Below, piece after piece: positions 1-6,539 of a stretch of 7,777 nucleotides of DNA (its first letter is position 1; each line of letters begins with the position of its first letter). A program made the position numbers and the translations under genes. A model generated the notes under the pieces. The model did no database searches and was not told the DNA's origin. It saw nothing but the letters and a program-made list of their open reading frames with translations. The stretch comes from an uncultured Gammaproteobacteria bacterium (lineage in GTDB: Bacteria; Pseudomonadota; Gammaproteobacteria; Pseudomonadales; Azotimanducaceae): the NCBI GenBank assembly GCA_913043075.1, contig CAJWLI010000065.1, positions 1 to 7,777 of the forward strand, read 5' to 3'.

Positions 1-69
1 GAACTTAAGCTAGGCAATGAAAGAGTATTCAAATGGCAACCAATGACTGGACACAAAATACTAGCGTAA
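1..69 (+). CDS. tssF: TssF, type VI secretion baseplate protein, C-terminal end only
   Basis: The only + strand frame open from base 1 encodes 22 residues and stops with TAA at 67-69. The tail reads ERVFKWQPMTGHKILA, which resembles the usual TssF ending: an aromatic/Trp-Pro stretch, then a TG or SG pair and a short hydrophobic C-terminus, as in WPPRSGxxxLL. Its place directly before tssG is the standard tssF-tssG order. TssF forms the baseplate wedge with TssG, TssE and TssK in the cytoplasm. The rest of the gene lies upstream of the window. The end overlaps the tssG start by 37 bases in a different frame, so the two are probably translationally coupled. The fragment is short, so the call rests on the tail motif plus gene order. 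Confidence 0.72.
   Translation, partial: ELKLGNERVFKWQPMTGHKILA
19..25 (+). promoter_or_regulatory. Ribosome binding site of tssG, inside tssF
   Basis: GAAAGAG lies 7 bases before the ATG at 33 and supports that start, even though it sits within the tssF reading frame. Confidence 0.5.
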
Positions 70-1058
70 AAGACCTACGAGCGATGGGTCAGGAATTCAA
101 TTTTTTCCAGGCGCTTCGACTTCTAGAGAGCTCAGAAGAACATGATGGGGCTTTTAGCGCCTTGCGCATGAAGGGAGAAAATTCTGCTGCCTTTAAAGCT
201 AATTTTATCGAGGATGTTCAGTTTAACGAGCAGAGTTCTAAGTCTGAGCTGAACATGACTGTAAATGGCTTCAATCTTTGTTCTCAGAATGGTCCGCTTC
301 CAGATATTTTCTCTGAATTATTATATAGAGAAGAAGCTGAAGGAAATCGAGGTCCAAACGATTTCATAAATGTTTTTAATGACCGGCTTTTGCATTCTCT
401 CTTTGAGATGAAAAAAATCTTCAACCCTATGCTTTTTAATGGGTCGAAGAGCGACTATTCTCACAAAAAGCTTTTCGAGGCTGTGTCCGGTCTCCCTACT
501 AATGAGACACTCTCAGAAAAATTTCCTCAAAGATATGGGGAGCTTTGGAAGACATTTTCGGTAGCCCTTGCGAATCGCCGTATTAATTATTCGCTGCTTA
601 GAAATATTCTCACCGAAACTTTAGGGATACGAATTAAGTTAGAGCCTTGCGAGGGTTCCTGGCGGGAATTACCCAAAACATACCGCGCAAAACTAGGGAG
701 TGGTTTGATGCTTGGTGCAGGCGGGGCGCTTGGTAGAAAATACTGGGATCATTCAAGCCGAATAAGTCTTCAATTGTTCGTTGATTCAAGGGACAGATGC
801 CTAGCTCTTTTGCCTGGCGGAGCAGAACACCAAGATTTTTGCCGTTTAGCCTCTGCGCTCATTGATGGTCTCTACGAAATAAATGTCGAGATTGTTTTGC
901 TTTGGGAAAAGGTTTCAAACGCAAAAATAGAAGATGAATTTAGGCTTGGGCATACATCTTGGTTAAGAACTGCTGGTGGTTCGAAGCGAACCGAAAATTT
1001 TCCGAAATTCGTAATTAAGCCTTCGATTACTGAGGCCGATAAAAATGAGGCGGCTTGA
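33..1058 (+). CDS. tssG: TssG, type VI secretion baseplate protein
   Basis: This is a TssG (VasB/ImpH) family protein of 341 aa, the usual length for the family. It is a cytoplasmic wedge protein of the T6SS baseplate, normally two copies per TssF2-TssG-TssE wedge. Visible family marks are FNFFQALRLLE at residues 22-32 (the FF..xRLL start of the family), NGPLPDIFSELL from residue 86 (the GPLP..Y/F.E.L block), FNDRLLHSLF at 115-124 (family FxxRLLSLFY, with Asn-Asp before the Arg), LGRKYWD at 233-239 (family LGxxxWD) and LLPGG at 259-263. The ATG at 33 has a ribosome site at proper spacing. The gene overlaps tssF upstream. Its TGA shares one base with the vgrG ATG at 1058, so it is tightly coupled to both neighbours. 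The sequence is divergent but intact. Confidence 0.93.
   Translation: MATNDWTQNTSVKDLRAMGQEFNFFQALRLLESSEEHDGAFSALRMKGENSAAFKANFIEDVQFNEQSSKSELNMTVNGFNLCSQNGPLPDIFSELLYREEAEGNRGPNDFINVFNDRLLHSLFEMKKIFNPMLFNGSKSDYSHKKLFEAVSGLPTNETLSEKFPQRYGELWKTFSVALANRRINYSLLRNILTETLGIRIKLEPCEGSWRELPKTYRAKLGSGLMLGAGGALGRKYWDHSSRISLQLFVDSRDRCLALLPGGAEHQDFCRLASALIDGLYEINVEIVLLWEKVSNAKIEDEFRLGHTSWLRTAGGSKRTENFPKFVIKPSITEADKNEAA
1047..1050 (+). promoter_or_regulatory. Ribosome binding site deciding the vgrG start
   Basis: GAGG ends 7 bases before the ATG at 1058 but only 4 bases before the in-frame TTG at 1055. This favours the ATG, which forms a TGATG stop/start overlap with tssG. Confidence 0.55.
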
Positions 1059-3868
1059 TGAAAAATCCTGAGAATAAAAACCTGTGGGTTGAAGAGATAA
1101 AATATAGCCAAACAAAGCCTCGATGTAGCTTGGATATGCTTATCACGCTTAGCGGAGGGCGGACCATCGATGACTCTATCATGAGATTACAAAGCTTTTC
1201 CGGAAGTGAAGAAATCTCGCAACCTTACACATATAATTTAGAGTGTGTTGCTAATGATTATGTTTCGGGAGGTCCCCCTCATGACGCTAATCAGATACGA
1301 GGTGCTCGTCTTTCCGGTTTAAACCCCCAAGCCCACCCTATTCAAGGTGGCAAGCGCGATTTTACTGCGCAGTCTTTTAAGGAGAATTTTAGCGAAAAGG
1401 AAGGAGATTCTTTTCTTTTTGATGAAATCATTGGCAGTAAAATTTCGATTCGAATTGGGTTGCCAGAAACTGAGATGGATATAAGTCGGGGCAATTATCC
1501 GGGTAGCGAAACTGATAAAAAGCGTAGACCTATTTCGTTTTTCAATGGAATTGTGACAGGTTTTGCCATGGCTGAGCGTGGGAAGTATCACCTAGAGGTT
1601 AAACCCGCGATTTTCCGTCTTGGCTTGCAGAGCCATTACCGAATATTTGAAGCTAAAACCATCGTTGATGTTGTCAAATCGGTGCTCAGGGACAACGCGA
1701 TAGCAGCGGAGTTTCACTCTCTTGGCCTAGCGAATTATCGAAAGCAAGACTGGATCCAGACTGGTGAAACCGATCTTGATTTCATAAGCGGACTTATGAA
1801 GAAAGTTAACTTATTTTATTATTTTAAACACACTGACACTAATCAACAGATGGTCATTACCGACCAAGCTTTTTATCAACCGATCTACGAGCGCAAGATT
1901 AATCAATATGGTTTTACAGAGGAGGACGACGAAAAAATCAAGTCTCTGCTGCTTTCATACTCGGAAGGAGGTCAAGAGCGGGACGATTATATTTCTGACT
2001 TCAAATATCAAGAGAATCTGACGACGGCGGGTATTCATACTATGTTGGCTCAGAAGCACGCTACATGGGAAGAGGTTAATACATCGATCGTCGATTATTA
2101 CGAGAATGACGACTTTAAAAAACCTCTGCTCAATATGGAGCAGATGCACGTGGTTCAATATGGCGCGACTGATTATGAGGCTAAAAAAAGATCAGATACG
2201 GCGAATAAAAAAATCTCAGCTGGGAAAGCGTCCCTCGATGGTAAGAGTGGTTGCAGTGACTTGAAACCAGGCCACTTCTTCAACGTCCGGGAAGTGATCT
2301 CAGAGTCTGATTTAGAGTTAAGCCCGATTGATCACCATAAGGGTAAGAGCGTCAGTGAAGTGTCTTCCTCTTATTCTGAAAGTAGCAAGAAAAGCAGCGC
2401 GTTTAAGAAAAAAAATAAGCAGTCAGAGAAGAGCCCGGTTCGACCCGAATTGAGTGAGCGATTATTTGTTGCTGTCTCTGTTTCCCACAATGCTTCTGTG
2501 GATGGATCCTATAGCAATCAGTTTAGTGCGGTAGACGCCAAAGGCCTTGTAACGAAGTTTGAATCCAGTGGGGACCATCAAGGAAATATATTAGCCGTAG
2601 TAGTTGAAGGGCCCGGTTCAATTAAAAAAGAATCCATGGAGCACACTCAGAGAAAGTACTTTAAAAAATCAACAGTATTTGATCATGACACTAAAGATTT
2701 TAAGTATGTTGAAGAGTCCGAAGCAAATAGAAGATCTCAATCTTATAGTTGCAAAGGTGTTTTTGTTCGCTTTGTAAATGCACAAGACAAAACAGAAAGG
2801 CATTGGATCAAACTTGCCAGTCATATGACAACCGTGCCAGAGATTGGGAGCTTTGTCATGGTAGGGAAATCCAGCGACGAAACCGAGGTTCCAGAAATTC
2901 AGCAGACGCTCGAGTCAAAAGGAAGCAGCAATATCATGCCAGAGGGGTATACAGTTCATACGTCCGTGGGCAACAGTTTCAACACCAACTACGGTGATTC
3001 GACAAGTATCAGCATGGGTGGCAACAAAAAGACACCATTAAAGCGAGCTCAAGACATCGTCGATGATAAGCGAGCGACAGGGCAGTACAACCATGTGTCA
3101 TTCAGCGAAAGCGATTCTTTTAATTACAGCCTCACGGGTAAAAGTCACAATTTTTCTTTTACGGGTGACCACCAGCTTTTGCCGCCAGCAGATGATAGTG
3201 ACGACAGAGATTTAAATGATTACGTGCAATACTCTCATTCTCTCACAATAGGCAACACCTTCAGTAAATCAATCTCTAATGGAACATCAGAGAGCGTATC
3301 CGTCCACAATGGCAGCGGAGAGGACCAATTGTGTTCTGTGAACAGCTCCCTTATCAATGGGAAAACTGAAAGCAAATCAATTCATAATGGAGACTCAAAA
3401 AGTGTCTCTGTTCAAACAGGGAACAGTGATAGCTCCTCGGTTGTAAGCGATTCGGCGCATTCCTCAGTTATAGGTTCTTCCGCCAATTCTTCGGTAACCG
3501 GGGCGACTATCAGTTCATCGATCACCGGAACAAGCGCGAGCACATCAATCACGGGGGCAACGGCAAGTGGTTCCGTTGTAGGGGCATCAGCCAGCGGTTC
3601 TGTCACTGGAGTCAGTGTTCACTCTTCCCTGACCGGCTCTTCTGAGAGCCAATCAGCAACAGGAATGTCAAACAATATTTCGGCGACGGGAACGTCTACT
3701 AATATCTCTACAACCGGTGTTTCTACCAATATATCTGCGGTGGGTATTTCCACTTCTGTTCAAAACATTGGTGCGAGTTCTGATATTAAAAATGGTCCAG
3801 GCAGCTTAAAGATTGAGTTAACGGGCACTGATATGGAGATTTTATCAGCCCTAAAAATGGTGCTTTGA
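1058..3868 (+). CDS. vgrG: VgrG, type VI secretion spike protein with long repeat-rich C-terminal shaft
   Basis: VgrG trimers form the puncturing spike on top of the Hcp tube and carry effectors. The product is 936 aa from the ATG at 1058; an in-frame TTG at 1055 would add one residue. Longer than a minimal VgrG (about 600-700 aa). Order: gp27-like part, about 1-465, with FSGSEEISQPYTYNLE (47-62), RIFEAKTIVDVVKSVL (195-210) and GETDLDFISGLM from 236, all standard VgrG signatures; a Ser/Lys-rich insert, about 428-466; RLFVAVSVSHNAS...SYSNQFSA, about 468-491; a poorly conserved OB-fold region, about 510-615; a beta-helix shaft from about 627, opening HTSVGNSFNTNYGDSTSI; twelve nine-residue repeats (802-909); and a hydrophobic tail ending KMVL. 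I see no fused toxin domain and no PAAR motif at the C-terminus, so cargo must bind separately. The family call is firm, but the OB fold is inferred from position more than sequence. Confidence 0.9.
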   Translation: MKNPENKNLWVEEIKYSQTKPRCSLDMLITLSGGRTIDDSIMRLQSFSGSEEISQPYTYNLECVANDYVSGGPPHDANQIRGARLSGLNPQAHPIQGGKRDFTAQSFKENFSEKEGDSFLFDEIIGSKISIRIGLPETEMDISRGNYPGSETDKKRRPISFFNGIVTGFAMAERGKYHLEVKPAIFRLGLQSHYRIFEAKTIVDVVKSVLRDNAIAAEFHSLGLANYRKQDWIQTGETDLDFISGLMKKVNLFYYFKHTDTNQQMVITDQAFYQPIYERKINQYGFTEEDDEKIKSLLLSYSEGGQERDDYISDFKYQENLTTAGIHTMLAQKHATWEEVNTSIVDYYENDDFKKPLLNMEQMHVVQYGATDYEAKKRSDTANKKISAGKASLDGKSGCSDLKPGHFFNVREVISESDLELSPIDHHKGKSVSEVSSSYSESSKKSSAFKKKNKQSEKSPVRPELSERLFVAVSVSHNASVDGSYSNQFSAVDAKGLVTKFESSGDHQGNILAVVVEGPGSIKKESMEHTQRKYFKKSTVFDHDTKDFKYVEESEANRRSQSYSCKGVFVRFVNAQDKTERHWIKLASHMTTVPEIGSFVMVGKSSDETEVPEIQQTLESKGSSNIMPEGYTVHTSVGNSFNTNYGDSTSISMGGNKKTPLKRAQDIVDDKRATGQYNHVSFSESDSFNYSLTGKSHNFSFTGDHQLLPPADDSDDRDLNDYVQYSHSLTIGNTFSKSISNGTSESVSVHNGSGEDQLCSVNSSLINGKTESKSIHNGDSKSVSVQTGNSDSSSVVSDSAHSSVIGSSANSSVTGATISSSITGTSASTSITGATASGSVVGASASGSVTGVSVHSSLTGSSESQSATGMSNNISATGTSTNISTTGVSTNISAVGISTSVQNIGASSDIKNGPGSLKIELTGTDMEILSALKMVL
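3461..3784 (+). repeat. Twelve tandem nonapeptide (27-base) repeats encoding the VgrG beta-helix tip
   Basis: Twelve consecutive nine-residue units follow a loose pattern [S/G/T/I]-S-x-[T/V/I]-G-x-[S/T]-x-[S/N/H]. Examples are SSVTGATIS, TSITGATAS, GSVVGASAS and ISTTGVSTN. Glycine is at position 5 in every unit. Degenerate units precede the block, for example SVQTGNSDS and SSVVSDSAH. Each unit is likely one strand turn of the trimeric beta-helix below the spike tip. The DNA copies differ at many synonymous positions, so the array is old and held by protein selection, not a recent slippage expansion. Confidence 0.85.
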
Positions 3869-3872
3869 TCAC

Positions 3873-6539
3873 ATGAGAGTATTTAAACCGAAAAATCTTG
3901 GCGTATTACACCGCACCTATTCTAAAGAGGGGAAACATAAGTTTGTTGTGTCTCCTCTGGTTTTTTTTGATCTAAAAAATCCTGCATCTATTTTCAATGA
4001 AACTACTGGTTGGTCTCTGACAAAAAAAAGCATGGGGCTAGAGGAATATCTAGATGAGGGAATGCCTAAGGGTCGTAACGAGGTTTTAATTTTTGGAAAA
4101 GTCCACGCCCCAGGCGAGCTGCCTGTCTCTGACTTAGAGGCATCCTTTTCCGTTGGCCGATTGCAAAAGAAAATACGAGTTATTGGAGACAGGGTTTGGC
4201 AAAAGAAATTTCTTCGAAAACGAGCAAGTAAGCCAGCATCCTTTTTGTCTATGCCTCTGCAGTGGGAAAGGGCTTGGGGAGGACCTAATGATCCCATTAA
4301 TTTAAATGGAACCGGCATGATGACCGAAGATAGGGACGGTTCGATTAATGTTTCTTTGCCTAATTTTGAATATGTAGATCGGAACTTCTTCTCCCCTACA
4401 AAAACGCAAGCGCCAGTCGGATTCGGACCACTCGATATTTCTAGTCCTTCCCGAAAAATTTTTGCTGGCACCTATGATGGAGATTATTTTCAGAACCAGT
4501 TTCCAGATTTACCAAAGGATCTTGAGTTTGATCTATACAATCGAGCTCAAAACGATCAGCAAGTAGATGAGGATTGGTGTGGAGATGAGGAGTTTTCCTT
4601 AAAAAATTTGCATAGGGAATCACCCTTATTAAAAGGTACGCTGCCTGGCTTGAGAACGAGATGCTTTCTTGAGGACACCGCTAGATTCAGTGAAATTATT
4701 ATGAAGTTAGAGACAATTGTCTTCCTGCCCGAGAGCGATCTCGGTGTTCTGATCTATAGAGGTGAGGTTGAAACAAAAGATAGATATCCAAGCAACCAAA
4801 TAGAGAGTTTGCTCTTGGCTTACGAGCACATTTTGGATGCCCCCAGAGGATCTATTTATTACGAGAATGCGCTGAAAGATCGGACTAACTCAGAGACTGC
4901 ACTCGGTTGTATTATGAGAGACTCGGATCTTTCTCCAAAAAAAAGCCCCGACGCTCTTTTGCTCGAAAAAAACGCACAATCTGACGAAGCCGATCGAGTA
5001 AATAAATCCCTGTCCGATGATTGGGAGAGCTACAAGCAAGAAATGCGCAAGAAAAATAAGATTGAGATTCCAGATAATTTGAGTCCCTCGCTCGTAAATC
5101 CCGAGTCTGTGATTACCCCCGAGGCTTTAAATAGTTCTGATTTAGACCTGACTCCTCTGCTTGAAGAGAGCAATAAAAGTCTCCAAGCCGCTAACGAATA
5201 TCTCAATGAACCAATTAAGGAAAAACTTGCTTCTGTCCCATCTTTTGAAAGCGAAAACTTTGATGAATTAGAATTTGTAAATGAGGCGGTTAAGCAAGCT
5301 CGAGATAGAAGCTCCCCTGCGGACAAACTTAAAAATATTGAAAATCAGTACGAAGAAGCCTTGGCTAGCACCAGTGCGGAAACTCCTCTTCCCGACCTGT
5401 TATCTGAAACGAACTTCCCGGATCCGATGTCGGACGAAGACTTTTCCAAGTTGAAAAAAAATGAGCTCATGGGAAAAGGCTTGGCGGTGACTGTGAGCCA
5501 AGAGAGTAGGCTTCGGTCAAAATTGGCAGGCAATGCTTTGCGATCGGTCATGTTAGATCTTATTGAAAAAAACGAGAGTCTAACTGACAGAGATTTCTCG
5601 GGTGCCGATCTCAGCGGCATAGATTTTTCTGGTAAAGATCTTGGAGGATCCATTTTTGAAGGAGTCAGTGTCGAGAGATCAATCTTTAAGAACGCCAATC
5701 TCTCCGGGGCATCTCTAACCGGCGCTCTAGTTTCTTTCGCTGATTTTTCCGATGCTAATTTAGAAAATACTAATCTGTCATCGATCTCGGGATCATCGGT
5801 TTCTTTTGACGGTGCAGACCTCTCTCGAGCATTTTTGATGCAAGCAAATTTGGAAGCCTCAACTTTTGATAACTGCAATATTAAATGTGTGAACGCGAAT
5901 GAAGGCTCCATAAAAACTAGCAGTTTTCTCGGGTCCGCCATCATAGATAGTTCGTTTCTGCAATGCGATTTGCGTGGTGGAGATTTCACAGATTGTAAGA
6001 TCGAACGTTCTGTGTTCGTGCATTCTAGCCTTATGTTTTCTTTATGGGACAGAGCGAGCTTGAGCAAGGTCGCTCTTTACAATACCGATACCCAGTTTTC
6101 TTTGGGGGAAGACACGTTATTTCAAGGATGTCAGTTTGCAGGACAGACGTTCTTATCATGCTCGAAATTTCATGGAAGCCAGTTTGAAGATTGTGGGTTG
6201 CGGGGAGTCTATGCCGGTTCTAGCTCGTTCGAGCGATCTAGATTCTCTCGTTGTGATTTTGGGAACACGAAGCTCATGCACAGCGATATGAGTAAGAGCG
6301 TTTTTAACGACTGCCTTATTCACGAAGCAGATTTTGAGGGTGCCTTACTTAGAGACGCTGCCGTTTATTCCTCGCAATGTTCAGGCGCTAGTTTTGTTGA
6401 AGCGGATTTACACCAAACGAATTTTTTCGAGTCTGATGTCTTGCTCGCGGATTTTTCAGGAACTAATTACGCTGACGCAAGAAATATCATGCCATTAAAG
6501 CTACAGAGATTAGAAGATGAAACGAGAAGAGTTGCTTAG
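3873..6539 (+). CDS. DUF2169 T6SS adaptor-like protein fused to a pentapeptide-repeat domain
   Basis: The protein has 888 aa. Residues 1 to about 355 match DUF2169: MRVFKPKNLGVLHRTY at the start, GDRVW (105-109), MPLQWERAWGG (127-137), PVGFGPL (181-187), AGTYD (198-202), NDQQ (227-230; usually PDQQ), LLLAYE (313-318) followed by DAPRG, then MRDSDLSP. About 356-570 is a hydrophilic, acidic, partly helical linker. About 574-872 is a pentapeptide-repeat solenoid, then a short charged tail. DUF2169 proteins occur beside vgrG genes, and one is the loading adaptor for the Agrobacterium DNase effector Tde2. A role in loading a PAAR-like effector on the upstream VgrG is therefore inferred. The start matches the usual DUF2169 N-terminus but has no clear ribosome site. 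It lies 4 bases after the vgrG stop, suggesting reinitiation. No signal peptide or membrane segment is seen. Confidence 0.88.
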   Translation: MRVFKPKNLGVLHRTYSKEGKHKFVVSPLVFFDLKNPASIFNETTGWSLTKKSMGLEEYLDEGMPKGRNEVLIFGKVHAPGELPVSDLEASFSVGRLQKKIRVIGDRVWQKKFLRKRASKPASFLSMPLQWERAWGGPNDPINLNGTGMMTEDRDGSINVSLPNFEYVDRNFFSPTKTQAPVGFGPLDISSPSRKIFAGTYDGDYFQNQFPDLPKDLEFDLYNRAQNDQQVDEDWCGDEEFSLKNLHRESPLLKGTLPGLRTRCFLEDTARFSEIIMKLETIVFLPESDLGVLIYRGEVETKDRYPSNQIESLLLAYEHILDAPRGSIYYENALKDRTNSETALGCIMRDSDLSPKKSPDALLLEKNAQSDEADRVNKSLSDDWESYKQEMRKKNKIEIPDNLSPSLVNPESVITPEALNSSDLDLTPLLEESNKSLQAANEYLNEPIKEKLASVPSFESENFDELEFVNEAVKQARDRSSPADKLKNIENQYEEALASTSAETPLPDLLSETNFPDPMSDEDFSKLKKNELMGKGLAVTVSQESRLRSKLAGNALRSVMLDLIEKNESLTDRDFSGADLSGIDFSGKDLGGSIFEGVSVERSIFKNANLSGASLTGALVSFADFSDANLENTNLSSISGSSVSFDGADLSRAFLMQANLEASTFDNCNIKCVNANEGSIKTSSFLGSAIIDSSFLQCDLRGGDFTDCKIERSVFVHSSLMFSLWDRASLSKVALYNTDTQFSLGEDTLFQGCQFAGQTFLSCSKFHGSQFEDCGLRGVYAGSSSFERSRFSRCDFGNTKLMHSDMSKSVFNDCLIHEADFEGALLRDAAVYSSQCSGASFVEADLHQTNFFESDVLLADFSGTNYADARNIMPLKLQRLEDETRRVA
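5592..6488 (+). repeat. Pentapeptide-repeat domain of the DUF2169 fusion protein
   Basis: Five-residue units of the A(D/N)Lxx type run through about residues 574-872, for example DFSGADLSGIDFSGKDL and SFVEADLHQTNFFESD. This length should give a right-handed quadrilateral beta-helix of roughly fifteen coils. Cysteine often replaces the i-2 alanine, as in FTDCKI, FEDCGL, FSRCDF and FNDCLI. The middle part (about residues 715-760) is the least regular. Confidence 0.88.
6505..6508 (+). promoter_or_regulatory. Ribosome binding site of the stand-alone pentapeptide gene
   Basis: AGAG lies 8 bases before the ATG at 6517, inside the end of the DUF2169 gene. It supports a start that overlaps the upstream gene by 23 bases. 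Confidence 0.4.

Noticed and set aside
2749..2997. Open frame of 82 codons on the plus strand within vgrG.
   Set aside because: It is out of frame inside vgrG, with an Arg/Cys-rich composition typical of a shadow frame and no ribosome site considered convincing.
3461..3784. A 27-base periodic DNA pattern that could be taken for a CRISPR array or minisatellite.
   Set aside because: The period is exactly nine codons in frame. The copies are diverged at the DNA level and there are no spacers. It is a protein repeat within vgrG.
3785..3868. A toxin or PAAR domain fused to the VgrG C-terminus.
   Set aside because: Only about 27 residues follow the repeats (GPGSLKIELTG to KMVL). That is too short for an effector domain, and no PAAR motif is present.
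3917..4471. Open frame of 184 codons on the minus strand.
   Set aside because: It lies wholly opposite the well-supported DUF2169 domain and has no recognisable protein features.
5345..6067. Open frame of 240 codons on the minus strand.
   Set aside because: It is antisense to the pentapeptide array. The five-codon periodicity of the sense strand keeps the opposite frame free of stops and gives its protein a false repeat look.
6489..6539. Frameshift splitting one long DUF2169-pentapeptide protein into two genes.
   Set aside because: The first protein ends with a non-repeat charged tail. The second begins with its own ribosome site, ATG and non-repeat cap before its array. Two overlapping genes explain this better than a broken one, though fusion forms in relatives would be worth checking.
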